In this document: positions 33,017-41,763 of the stretch, piece by piece
Layout: every line of letters starts with the position of its first letter
Numbering within the stretch: position 1 is the first letter of the stretch
Source of the DNA: Halochromatium glycolicum
GTDB lineage: Bacteria; Pseudomonadota; Gammaproteobacteria; Chromatiales; Chromatiaceae
Length of the DNA: 64,000 nucleotides
Direction of reading: 5' to 3'
Assembly (NCBI RefSeq): GCF_016584085.1
Contig: NZ_NRSJ01000041.1
Coordinates: forward strand, 1 to 64,000
Notes under the pieces: model-generated
Told to the model about the DNA's origin: nothing
The model's database searches: none
The model's input: only the letters and a program-made list of their open reading frames with translations
Made by a program: the position numbers and the translations under genes

Positions 33017-36000
33017 CTATGTTGGGGGCGTGTCCGGGTCGTTGCCGGTCTCTGGGGGTATCCAGCCGGGCTTGGTGGCTTCGTTGACGATCAACGGTAG
33101 CAGGACACCGGCGCCGATGGCGGCTAGGTCCTTCCATCCCAACGCTGTCGTGCCGAGCAGCTGGCGAGCGCCCGGTACCAGGCTGACCACCACTTGCAAC
33201 GCGGCCATGCCGAGGATCGCCGCGGTCAGGTGCCGGTTCGGTTCCAGCTTCTCGCCGCCGAAGACGTTGCGGTACTTGCTGCGCGAGCTCAGCGCATGGG
33301 TGAGCTCGTTCAGCACCAGGGTGTTGAATGCCAGCGTGCTCGGCGCTGGACCGAGGCCGTATTGCTGTACACCGTAGATGAAGGCGCCCATGGTACCGGC
33401 GCCGATGGTGCCCGATTCGAACAGCATCCGATGCAGATCCGGGCCCGAGATGATCGGCTCGCTTGGGTCGCGCGGCGGCCGTTGCATCACGCCCGGTTCC
33501 GCTGGCTCCATCGATAGGGCCAGGCCGGGGAAGATGTCGGTGACCAGGTTGATCCAGAGCAGCTGCATCGGATTCATGACCTCGCCCCAGCCGACGATCA
33601 CACCGGCCAGCATCACCTCGATCTCGGTCAGGTTGGTCGAGACCATGAAGTGGATCATCTTGCGGATGTTGCTGTAGAGGGTCCGCCCCTGCCCGACCGC
33701 GATCGTCATCGTGTGCAGGTTGTCGTCCTCGAGCACGACATCGGAGACCTCGCGCGCGACGTTGGTGCCGGTCTTGCCCATCGCGACGCCGATGTCGGCG
33801 GCCTTGAGCGCCGGGCCGTCATTGATACCGTCGCCGGTCATCGCGACCACCAGGCCGGCCTCCTGGAGTGCGCGCACGATCTTGAGCTTGTGCGCCGGAC
33901 TGACCCGCGCGAAGACATGGGTGTTGCGCACGAGGCCGGCGAGCAGCTCGGCATCCATCTCGTCGAGCTTATTCGATTCCAGTACCTGCAGCGGCTTGTC
34001 GCCCGAGAGCCCGAGCTGGCGGCCGATCGCATGCGCGGTCGCGCTCTGGTCGCCGGTGATCATCATGGTCTCGATCCCGGCGGCATGATAGTCGCGGATC
34101 AGCTGATCCATCCCGGGGCGCATCGGGTCGGCCATGCCGGCGAGCCCGAGCCAGACCAGCTCATCGAGCTCGCCCGGGATCGTTTCGGTATCGATCTCCT
34201 TGTAGGCCGCGGCCAGCACACGCAGCGCGTTGCCGGCCATGCGCTGGTTCGCGGTCTTGATCGCGTTGCGGTCCTTGTCGGTCAACGCGACCCGCCGGCC
34301 GTCCTTGAGCTGCCAGGTGCAGAGCGCGAGCACCTCGTCCGGGCTGCCTTTGATCGCGAGCAGGTGCTTGTCGTCCTGACGCGGGTGGAGACTGACCATG
34401 TACGGCCGCCCTTCGGCGCGATAGCGGGTCTTGAGCCGGGGTTGTTCCTCGCGCAAGACCTTGACGTCGATCCCCGAGCCCACCGCCAGCTCGACCAGCG
34501 CGTTCTCGGTCGGCGAGCCCTCATACTCCCAGCTCCCGGGCACGCCATTGAGCTCGGTCTCGCTGCAGAGCGAGACCACCTGCATCAGCCGCACCAGCTC
34601 GTCGCGGCTCAGCGCATCGATCGCTTGGCCATCCGGGTCGGTGATGCGCTGCTCGGCGACCTTCAGCGGCCTGTCGCCAGCATACAGCGCGACCACGGCC
34701 ATCCGGTTCATCGTCAAGGTGCCGGTCTTGTCCATGCAGAAGACCTGTACCGAGCCCAGGGTCTCCACGGCGTCGATATGGCGCACCGCGACGTTGCGCT
34801 GGCGCATATCACCGATGCCCATCGCGAGCGTCGTCGTCGCGACCGCCGGCAGCCCCTCCGGGACCGCGGCGACCGCGAGCGAGACCGACGCCTTGAGCAT
34901 CTCCAGCCAGGCATAGCCGCGCAGCACGCCGATCCCGAACACCCCGGCGCAGACGCCGCCGGAGAGCAACGCTAGCTGGGTGCCCATGCGCCCGAGCTGC
35001 TTCTGCATCGGCGTCTCCGGCGACTCGGCCTCACCGACCATGGTCTGGATCTGGCCGAGTTCGGTCGCCGCCGCGGTCGCCACCACCAGCCCGCGCCCGC
35101 TGCCGCCGGTGACATGGGTGCCCATGTAGGCCATGTTCTTACGGTCGCCGAGCGGCGTGTCCTCCTTGGCGACGAAGGCATCATCCTTCTTGACCGGTAG
35201 GCTCTCGCCGGTCAGTGCGGATTCGTCGACGGTCAGCCGATGCGCGCGCAGCAGCCGAATGTCGGCGGCCACATAGGTCCCCGGCGCGAGCAACAGGACG
35301 TCACCCGGGACGATCTGCTCGACCGGCAGGGTCGCGGTCGCCCCGTCGCGGAGCACCTTGACCTCGCGCACGCCGCTCTGGGTCAGCGAGGCGATGGTGC
35401 GCTCGGCCTGGCGTTCGGTGACGAAACCGATTGCGCCGTTGATCATCACCACGCCGAGGATCACGGCGGCGTCGACGAGCCCGCCGGTGAGCACCGCGAC
35501 CACCGCCGAGACCCCCAGCAGTCCGACCGGCAGGCTGTTGAACTGGCCGATGAAGATCGCGATGTCGCCGCGCTTGGCGGCGGCAATGAGGCTGTTCTCG
35601 CCATAGCGGCGCAGGCGCTCGGCGGCCTCGCGACGGCTCAGCCCCTGCTCGCTGGTGCCGCCGAAATGCTCGCTGACCTGGGCCAGATCCATCGCGAACC
35701 AGGCCTTGAGCGGTTGCGATGCGAGCTCGCGCGGCTGTCCAGCGGGGGCGCTTCCAGCAAGCATTGCGAGGCTGGGCAAAGCGCTCCAGCGCGCACTGAT
35801 TGCGCGCAGACGGCCCGCGATCCCGTCGAGCGCCTCCGAGATCGGAAGGCCAGCCCCGGATCGACCCCCGGATCGACCCCCGGATCGACTGTAAAGCAAC
35901 GGCTGCGAACGCTTCCGTCTACGGGGTGGTGCGCCGCCATCGACTTGAGCGCCGCGGCTGAGGCGTCGCCAGCCGCGCGAGCGATGTTCAGCGAGCCCCG

Positions 36001-36319
36001 AAAAGGTTGGCCGAGCCCGAGATTCAGGAGATGCGGGGGCGTCGAGAAGTGATGCGATGAACTCACAGAGATCAGCCAGGGTCAGGGCATCGCTGAAGCG
36101 GATCAGCACGCGGCCGGTGATCACGCTGGCGCGGACCGACTGCACACCGCTCAATGCCGCGAGCGAAGATTCCAGCAATGCCTTCGCATGCTCGGACCGA
36201 TAGAGGGTCGGGACTGCCAAACGGGCGCGGCCGCGGCAGCGGGTATGGACCGCCACAACCGAAGCACCGACCGGTGTCTGAGAACCGGCTGCATTGCTGG
36301 ACGCGTCATTGGGCATCAT
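33017..36319 (-). CDS. P-type cation ATPase with N-terminal HMA-like domain
   Basis: An 1100-residue P-type ATPase. The actuator TGES is in ALTGESLPVKK, the phosphorylated aspartate D530 in CMDKTGTLT, the hinge in MTGDGINDGPALKAADIGVAMG, and the transmembrane site has AAVPEGLPA, as in P2-type calcium pumps. N-terminal to this sit about 200 extra residues: an HMA-like fold (about 22-85, ARLAVPTLYRSEHAKALLESSL...VRASVITGRVLIRF) that lacks CxxC, then a basic linker with SGGR repeats. C-terminal helices end at VNEATKPGW. The ion carried is uncertain; calcium or another divalent cation is the best guess. Confidence 0.9.
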   Translation of the reverse strand: MMPNDASSNAAGSQTPVGASVVAVHTRCRGRARLAVPTLYRSEHAKALLESSLAALSGVQSVRASVITGRVLIRFSDALTLADLCEFIASLLDAPASPESRARPTFSGLAEHRSRGWRRLSRGAQVDGGAPPRRRKRSQPLLYSRSGGRSGGRSGAGLPISEALDGIAGRLRAISARWSALPSLAMLAGSAPAGQPRELASQPLKAWFAMDLAQVSEHFGGTSEQGLSRREAAERLRRYGENSLIAAAKRGDIAIFIGQFNSLPVGLLGVSAVVAVLTGGLVDAAVILGVVMINGAIGFVTERQAERTIASLTQSGVREVKVLRDGATATLPVEQIVPGDVLLLAPGTYVAADIRLLRAHRLTVDESALTGESLPVKKDDAFVAKEDTPLGDRKNMAYMGTHVTGGSGRGLVVATAAATELGQIQTMVGEAESPETPMQKQLGRMGTQLALLSGGVCAGVFGIGVLRGYAWLEMLKASVSLAVAAVPEGLPAVATTTLAMGIGDMRQRNVAVRHIDAVETLGSVQVFCMDKTGTLTMNRMAVVALYAGDRPLKVAEQRITDPDGQAIDALSRDELVRLMQVVSLCSETELNGVPGSWEYEGSPTENALVELAVGSGIDVKVLREEQPRLKTRYRAEGRPYMVSLHPRQDDKHLLAIKGSPDEVLALCTWQLKDGRRVALTDKDRNAIKTANQRMAGNALRVLAAAYKEIDTETIPGELDELVWLGLAGMADPMRPGMDQLIRDYHAAGIETMMITGDQSATAHAIGRQLGLSGDKPLQVLESNKLDEMDAELLAGLVRNTHVFARVSPAHKLKIVRALQEAGLVVAMTGDGINDGPALKAADIGVAMGKTGTNVAREVSDVVLEDDNLHTMTIAVGQGRTLYSNIRKMIHFMVSTNLTEIEVMLAGVIVGWGEVMNPMQLLWINLVTDIFPGLALSMEPAEPGVMQRPPRDPSEPIISGPDLHRMLFESGTIGAGTMGAFIYGVQQYGLGPAPSTLAFNTLVLNELTHALSSRSKYRNVFGGEKLEPNRHLTAAILGMAALQVVVSLVPGARQLLGTTALGWKDLAAIGAGVLLPLIVNEATKPGWIPPETGNDPDTPPT
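35854..35889 (-). repeat. 12-bp tandem array in P-type ATPase linker
   Basis: Three exact copies of CCCCGGATCGAC (plus strand) encode repeated S-G-G-R in the linker between the HMA-like domain and the pump. Confidence 0.9.
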
Positions 36320-36495
36320 CGATCCGCCTGCTGGTCATCGCGTTTCGGTGAGGGCCGGCCCTTCTGCTCTCGGCGGCTCAAATCGGGCGAACGCGCTCGG
36401 CTGCAGCGCGTCTGCAAGATGACAGCTTAGTGACAACGGCGCTGTTTTGCCTAGCCGATGACACTTCGCAGTGAAGCGGCTACCGCCGTTTGCCG

Positions 36496-37503
36496 TTAAC
36501 CGACCACGCGATCATGGTAACGGAGCCAGGCACGGACCAGCGGCCGTGCGTAATGCTGCACGCCGATCACCCATCTTGGGCGTCCCCGGTCGCGCTCCCG
36601 GTCGCGCCCCAGATTGCGCTCCAGATTGAGGCTCAGATTGCGCCCCGAACCGGTTCGGGCAGCGACCGCCTCTTGGGCATCCTCCGGGGTATAGGCGCCT
36701 GACGATTGACGGCAGGGTTGCACCCGCTCGGCGCCGCCTGCAACCTCTGCCTGGTGCTCAACCTTTCGTCTCGCGACGCGGGTTCCGACGGCCGTCTCCG
36801 GCGCAGCGCCGAGCCCTGCCAATGGGGCGCGAATCGGGATACCGAACCAGCTCCAGAGCAGGAGCATCGGATTGAGCGATGCGGAGAGATAGGTGGTGGA
36901 GCAGGCCAGCAGCAGCCAGCGGGCCTGGCTGAGGCGCTGCTGCGGCACGGTCCCCGCCGCCAGCATCGGCAGCGCGCGCCCAAAACTTGCATTGAGCTCC
37001 GAAGGCAGGGCCGCGATCTGCGCGGCCAGGCTGGTGCCGAGCATCGCTGCAGCCGAGCTGCCGACCACCATCGACGGCAGCGGCCCTTGCCCGGCCAGGG
37101 CTGTGACCGGCACAGCGAGCAGCAACGCGGTCCCCAGTTCGCCACTGACGCGGGCGACGCGTGCCAACCCGAGATGCAGCCGGAACGGCCAGTAGCCTTC
37201 GGCGTCCTGCGCCGCGTGTCCGACCTCGTGTGCAACGGTTGCGGCCGCGGTCAAGCTTTGGCGGTGGAATCGCTCGCGCGGCACCCGCACTGCCCTGGCA
37301 ACGGGGTCGTAATGCGCGCCCAGGTCCGTGATCTCGACCCGCACCTGCTCGAGCCCGCGCCCATCGAGCAGGGCACGCGCCAACTCGGCCGCCTCGGGCA
37401 GGTCGGAATCATCCTGGTCGTAGCGGCGCATCAAGGCTTGCGCCCAGAGGCGCGGCCCAAAGACCGCGCCAACGACCGGGATCAGGATCAGGACCGGATG
37501 CAT
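36496..37503 (-). CDS. YugP-like zinc metallopeptidase
   Basis: A 335-residue membrane protein with the zinc site TVAHEVGHAAQDAEGY (HExxH). The VRVEITDLGAHYDPVARAVRVP block before it is typical of the Zn_peptidase_2 (YugP) family. Hydrophobic segments flank the catalytic region (LGTALLLAVPVTALAG; WLLLACSTTYLSASLNPMLLLW). Odd: after about residue 245 the protein has a family-atypical tail that includes Arg/Asn-rich units coded by a 12-base tandem array. Substrate unknown. Confidence 0.82.
   Translation of the reverse strand: MHPVLILIPVVGAVFGPRLWAQALMRRYDQDDSDLPEAAELARALLDGRGLEQVRVEITDLGAHYDPVARAVRVPRERFHRQSLTAAATVAHEVGHAAQDAEGYWPFRLHLGLARVARVSGELGTALLLAVPVTALAGQGPLPSMVVGSSAAAMLGTSLAAQIAALPSELNASFGRALPMLAAGTVPQQRLSQARWLLLACSTTYLSASLNPMLLLWSWFGIPIRAPLAGLGAAPETAVGTRVARRKVEHQAEVAGGAERVQPCRQSSGAYTPEDAQEAVAARTGSGRNLSLNLERNLGRDRERDRGRPRWVIGVQHYARPLVRAWLRYHDRVVG
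36588..36647 (-). repeat. 12-bp tandem array in zinc peptidase tail
   Basis: Five 12-base units (GGTCGCGCTCCC/GATTGCGCTCCA types on the plus strand) encode N-L-x-x and R-D-R-x repeats near the C-terminus. Confidence 0.82.
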
Positions 37504-37675
37504 CGTCGCAATCGGTTGCGGCAGCCATCATCGACGGAACACTGTGCCGAGCATAGACGCCCGATCCCGGCGGCGCCAGCCTTCGCGAGTGGATCGGCCA
37601 ACGCGGGCTGAGACCGATCTGCTAGTCTCTGGGTTGGCGCGCACGATTGGCAGCGGCTTGTCTGGAGCAATGGCG

Positions 37676-38029
37676 ATGACACACAAGAAGGCCGTCGAGA
37701 TGCTGAAGCAAGGGGATATCAGCGGCTTCAACAAATGGGTCAAGGAACGACGCAAGAAAGGCAAGAGCAATGTCGACCTCGACGATCAGAACCTCAGTGA
37801 GCTCAAGCTCAGCGAGGCCGATCTGCGTAAGGCGCACCTCAATGGGGCCAATCTGCGCAAATCTGATCTCAAGGGCGCCAATCTGAACGGGGCCAAGCTG
37901 CGTCAGGCCGACCTGCGTGGCTGCGATCTGCGCGAGAGCGATCTCGCCGAGGCCGATCTGCGTCGCGCCAAGCTCAAGGGTGCCCGTCTAAAGAAGGCCA
38001 AGACCAAGGATGCGAAGGGCCTCTCCTAG
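37676..38029 (+). CDS. Pentapeptide-repeat protein
   Basis: A 117-residue protein. An N-terminal helix (HKKAVEMLKQGDISGFNKW) precedes about eleven pentapeptide repeats of the A(D/N)Lxx type (LSEADLRKAHLNGANLRKSD, then ANLNG, AKLRQ, ADLRG, CDLRE, ADLRR), which form a right-handed quadrilateral beta helix. It ends with a Lys-rich segment. ATG 37676 has GGAG eight bases upstream; a neighbouring ATG at 37670 is too close to it. Function unknown; some pentapeptide proteins mimic DNA and bind gyrase. Confidence 0.85.
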   Translation: MTHKKAVEMLKQGDISGFNKWVKERRKKGKSNVDLDDQNLSELKLSEADLRKAHLNGANLRKSDLKGANLNGAKLRQADLRGCDLRESDLAEADLRRAKLKGARLKKAKTKDAKGLS

Positions 38030-38127
38030 CCAAGCGCCGCCCGCCTCATCTGTTGAAGCCCTATCAAGACGGCTGCGTGACTCGCGCAGGTTATTGATTG
38101 ATCAAGCCGCGGGAGCCATTCGGTGGC

Positions 38128-38982
38128 TCACCAGCCCTCGATCGGGCTGAACGCGCGCTCTTCGGCCTGCTCGAGCTCAGCGAGATGGCGATAGGCGTCG
38201 CGAATGCGCTCGGCGCCATAGGTCCGCTCGAGCCGGCGGACGATGAAATGCCCGCGCGCGACGTTCTGATAGTGGTTCATGAAGATCAGGTTCAGGGTGG
38301 CGCCGCTGAGCGCCCCGGCCACCGGTACCATCTGCGCAGCGAACTTATCCGAGATCACGACCCCGAAGCGCGCCGCGACCGCCCGCACCAGATTGATGAT
38401 GCCGGGGATGTGCGGCCCCTCCGTTTTACCGACATACTCGATGACGCTCTCGAAATGCAGCCCGAGCGTGATCCGCATACCGTAATAGCCAACCTCGGCG
38501 TCTTCGTCGTCGCGGGTGCGGCCGCCGAGCGCGAAGACCTGCACGCAGGCCATTCGTGCATCCATGTCGCTGCGCAGCTGTTCGCCCTCGCTGAGAGCGA
38601 TGTCGGCGATCGAGCGCATCATCAGGGTCGTGGTAAAGGGCAGCTCGGCAAGCGTCGACAGCGGACCGAAGAAACCGCCGACGGCGCCAAACCCGGTCGC
38701 CATCAGCTTGTGGCCGAGGCGCGAGGACGCAGGCATCTGCTCGGGCGGTGGATCGCGGAGCGAGAACAGGGCGAGCTGCAAGGCCTGCTGCATACTCATC
38801 TCGACGGTGCGGTCGATGCGTTTGCGCCAGTCGCGCGGAAGCAGCTTCATGCCCTCGCCGATCGGCGAGGCGATCACGTCACTGAGCCGCGCCGCCAGCG
38901 ACGGATGCTCGAGCTGCCGATAGGACCAGGTCAGCTCGCGCGCGGCCTGGTACGGTAGACCTTGGACAACAAGCTCATTCAT
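38128..38982 (-). CDS. EcsC family protein
   Basis: A 284-residue EcsC-domain protein. Recognisable blocks include ATGFGAVGGFFGPLSTLAELPFTTTLMMRSIADIALSEGE and AARFGVVISDKFAAQMVPVAGALSGATLNLIFMNHYQNVARGHF. Hydrophobic segments suggest membrane association. In Bacillus, EcsC neighbours an ABC transporter; no such context occurs here, and the role is unknown. Divergent from the gene at 39284, which has a similar amphipathic core. Confidence 0.9.
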   Translation of the reverse strand: MNELVVQGLPYQAARELTWSYRQLEHPSLAARLSDVIASPIGEGMKLLPRDWRKRIDRTVEMSMQQALQLALFSLRDPPPEQMPASSRLGHKLMATGFGAVGGFFGPLSTLAELPFTTTLMMRSIADIALSEGEQLRSDMDARMACVQVFALGGRTRDDEDAEVGYYGMRITLGLHFESVIEYVGKTEGPHIPGIINLVRAVAARFGVVISDKFAAQMVPVAGALSGATLNLIFMNHYQNVARGHFIVRRLERTYGAERIRDAYRHLAELEQAEERAFSPIEGW

Positions 38983-39283
38983 CAGTGATCAGCCCCAGCC
39001 CGGCGCAGACGCGGCCGCGCAGTCCACGGCCGCTAGAGCAGGCGGGCGCCTTGCCCGATAGAATCGGATGGTGCTCTTGGCCAATGTCGGCAACGGTCTT
39101 CATCACAGTGTCATCTCTGATCGACCCGCGTCTCTTCGTCGGGTGGGGAACAGCAGTCACAAGCCCTTTCCCCTCTCATCATAGATCTGGAGGCGAATCG
39201 CAGCATGACCAATCAGACCTGGCTGAACCGCGGTACGATCCGTCTTGGCTTCAAAGCGATCCGAACTACCCGAGGCAGCCCCG
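38983..39283. other. 301-base divergent spacer
   Basis: Spacer between the EcsC gene and the unknown gene at 39284. I see no gene and no clear promoter or terminator. Confidence 0.5.
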
Positions 39284-39886
39284 ATGACTGCGGAACCGAC
39301 CGACACCGATGCCCTCGTCCCGCGCCACCAGTCGCTCGCGGTCGAGGAATTCTTCTACTTTTTCCTTCGCTTGCGCAAGAATGAGGTCCGCCGAGTCGCC
39401 CGGCTCATGGCCGAGCGCCACCCCGAGGAGACTCCAGACCAGCTCGCCCGGCGCCTGGTCGACTCCAAGACCGGCCTCTCGCTGCTCGGCGGCGCGCTCC
39501 TCAACATGCCTTGGCTGCTGCCTGGTGTCGGCCAGGCGCTGAAGCTGACCGGTGTCGTCGGCGCTGGCAGCATGCTCACCCGCATGCACCTCTATCTGAT
39601 CCTCGAGATCGCTCAGGTCTTCGGCGAGGACATTGATGAGATCGCCCGGGTCCCGGAGATGGTGGCCGTGGTCGGCGCGACCGGGCTTGGTGCCGCCACG
39701 CCGTCGCTGCTCGCCACCTATGGGATGCAGCCGCTGCTGATGGTCCCGGCGGGCTCGCTGTCGATGACGACGGTTACCCGGCTGATCGGCTGGTCTGCGA
39801 TCCGCTTGTATTCCGCTCGCGCCGAGGCCCGCGGGCTCTCGGACGGCACCGAACCGGATAGCGATCCCGGAGCCATGCCCGCTTGA
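39284..39886 (+). CDS. Hypothetical membrane-associated protein
   Basis: A 200-residue protein I do not recognise. After an acidic start come a basic helix (FFYFFLRLRKNEVRRVARLMAERHPE), then hydrophobic segments (LLGGALLNMPWLLPGVGQALKLTGVVGAGSML; VAVVGATGLGAATPSLLATYG; LLMVPAGSLSMTTVTRLIGWSAIRLY). The glycine-rich central region recalls EcsC-like proteins, and its neighbour is EcsC. ATG 39284 is chosen; a TTG start at 39245 is possible. Confidence 0.6.
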   Translation: MTAEPTDTDALVPRHQSLAVEEFFYFFLRLRKNEVRRVARLMAERHPEETPDQLARRLVDSKTGLSLLGGALLNMPWLLPGVGQALKLTGVVGAGSMLTRMHLYLILEIAQVFGEDIDEIARVPEMVAVVGATGLGAATPSLLATYGMQPLLMVPAGSLSMTTVTRLIGWSAIRLYSARAEARGLSDGTEPDSDPGAMPA

Positions 39887-39905
39887 GCGAGGGCCTGGGC
39901 CGTTA

Positions 39906-39938
39906 CAGTGCCGGTGCAGTGCCGGTGCCGTGCCGGTG
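39906..39938. repeat. 11-bp tandem array
   Basis: Three units of CAGTGCCGGTG (last unit CCGTGCCGGTG) downstream of the gene ending at 39886. Confidence 0.82.
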
Positions 39939-40004
39939 CAGGAGCGGCCGAATCGACGCGCTCGAGATGCCGTTTGTGCCATCGGCATGGTCGTTCAGAC
40001 CTCA

Positions 40005-40161
40005 GGCGATTTCTGTCAAAGCTCATACCGCCTTGCTGGTCTTTTCGCGCGCCTTCTTCGTCGCGCCGCCGGTCACATAGCCCGGCTATGCTCCCGGCGA
40101 CGCTCCTCGAAGGCAAACGACAATCCTGCGCAATTCGGTACGAGCTTTTCCGGCAATCGCC
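40005..40161 (+). mobile_element. MITE-like element A, copy 2 (upstream of pyk)
   Basis: 157 bp, nearly identical to copy 1, with GGCGATT/AATCGCC ends. The flanking trinucleotide is TCA on both sides (40002-40004 and 40162-40164), not TTA, which supports a true target duplication. It ends 93 bases before the pyk start. Confidence 0.93.
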
Positions 40162-40254
40162 TCAGACCCATGGGGGTTCGCCAAGGTGTAAAACCTTTCA
40201 CGTAGACTGGTATGCGTCCGCAGCCCGCTGCTGTACCTGTTATCGAGCCTACTT

Positions 40255-41703
40255 ATGCTGATCCCGAATCGACGCACCAAGATCATCGCCACCATTGGCC
40301 CGGCCTCCGAGCATCCGGAGGTGCTGCGCGCCTTGATCGAGGCCGGCCTTGATGTCGCCCGCCTCAATTTCTCGCACGGCGACCCGGCCTATCATGCGGA
40401 GCTCATCCACAATATCCGCAGCGCCGCAAGCGCCGTCGGACGCCGCGTGGCCATCATGGGCGACCTGCCAGGCCCGAAGATGCGCATCGGCGATCTTGCC
40501 GAGGAGCCGATCGAGCTGGTCCGGGACCAACCCTTCACCCTGACCACCGAGCCTGGCGTCGGTCAGCGCGACCGGGTCAGCGTGACCTTCTCCGGACTGC
40601 CGGCTGCAGTGAGTCCAGGCGACCGGCTGTTCCTGAACGACGGCTTCATCCTGCTCAAGGTCATCGAGGTCACCGAGACCGACGTCATTTGCAACGTGCG
40701 TGCAGGCGGCGAGCTCAGCTCGCGCAAGGGCCTGAATCTGCCCGGCATCGATCTCGGTATCTCGGCGTTCACCGAGGACGACCACCAGTGGCTGCGCTTC
40801 GCCGCGGAGCATCGGATCGATGCGGTCAGCCAGTCGTTCGTGGCCTCGGCAGCCGATATCGCAGCGGTGCGCGACGCGGCCCAGGCGCTGGGCTATGCCC
40901 CGTTCATCATCGCCAAGATCGAGCGCGCCTCGGCGCTGGACAATCTCGACGGTATTCTCGAGGCCGCCGACGGCATCATGGTTGCGCGGGGCGATCTCGG
41001 GGTCGAGATCCCGATCGAGACCATCGCCGTGGCGCAGCGCCGGATCACCGAGCAGGCCAATCTGCTCGGCAAGCCGGTGATCACCGCGACGCAGATGCTC
41101 GAATCGATGGTCAAGCTGCGCCGTCCGACCCGTGCTGAGGCCACCGACGTCGCCAACGCCATCCTCGGCGGCACCGACTGCGTGATGCTCTCGGCCGAAT
41201 CGGCGATGGGACGCTTCCCGGTCGACTCGGTCGCGATGCTGCACAACATCGCTGCCGCGATCGAGCCCGAGCGTGACAATCGCCTGCTCGCACAGGCGCT
41301 CGGTGCCTACGGCGACGGCCGCCAGCTGCGTGCGGTAGACCTGATCGCCCGCAGCGTCTACCACACCGTTGAGCGTAGCGCGCCGAAGGCCGTCATCGTG
41401 CCGACCCGAAGCGGCAACACCGCGCGCAGCATCGCGCGCTTCCGGCTGCCCTGCCTGGTCCTTGCGTTCAGTCCGGTCCCCGCAACCAGCCAAGCGCTGA
41501 AGTTTTCGTACGGCGTGATGGCCGTGGACGTCGACGGCGACCGGCCGGACTGGAGCGAATATGCCCGCGAGTGGCTTGCCGACCACGGCATCACCGAGGG
41601 CCTCGCGCTGCTGACCCAGGGACCGTCCGAAGAGCATCCCTGCGGCAATCACCGTCTCGAGATCCTCGAGCTTAGCGCCGAGCGCAGCCCGGCCTGTCAG
41701 TGA
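40255..41703 (+). CDS. pyk: Pyruvate kinase
   Basis: A 482-residue pyruvate kinase, converting phosphoenolpyruvate and ADP to pyruvate and ATP. Substrate and metal-binding motifs are evident: RRTKIIATIGPAS, VARLNFSHGD, DLPGPKMRIG, FIIAKIERASALDNLD with the catalytic lysine, and VARGDLGVEIP followed by KPVITATQMLESM. The C-terminal allosteric domain (PKAVIVPTRSGNTARSIARFRLP) is complete. The start agrees with the family N-terminus. Confidence 0.95.
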   Translation: MLIPNRRTKIIATIGPASEHPEVLRALIEAGLDVARLNFSHGDPAYHAELIHNIRSAASAVGRRVAIMGDLPGPKMRIGDLAEEPIELVRDQPFTLTTEPGVGQRDRVSVTFSGLPAAVSPGDRLFLNDGFILLKVIEVTETDVICNVRAGGELSSRKGLNLPGIDLGISAFTEDDHQWLRFAAEHRIDAVSQSFVASAADIAAVRDAAQALGYAPFIIAKIERASALDNLDGILEAADGIMVARGDLGVEIPIETIAVAQRRITEQANLLGKPVITATQMLESMVKLRRPTRAEATDVANAILGGTDCVMLSAESAMGRFPVDSVAMLHNIAAAIEPERDNRLLAQALGAYGDGRQLRAVDLIARSVYHTVERSAPKAVIVPTRSGNTARSIARFRLPCLVLAFSPVPATSQALKFSYGVMAVDVDGDRPDWSEYAREWLADHGITEGLALLTQGPSEEHPCGNHRLEILELSAERSPACQ

Positions 41704-41763
41704 CAGTCCAAGAGCGCGCGCACCGGCAGGCCTCAGAAACCAGGGAGCCCTGATCGGTTCGAT

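Larger units (their letters stand above)
39887..40254. other. 368-base spacer upstream of pyk
   Basis: Contains an 11-bp tandem array, MITE copy 2 and, in the last 90 bases, the probable pyk promoter region; no confident -10/-35 pair could be picked. Confidence 0.5.
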
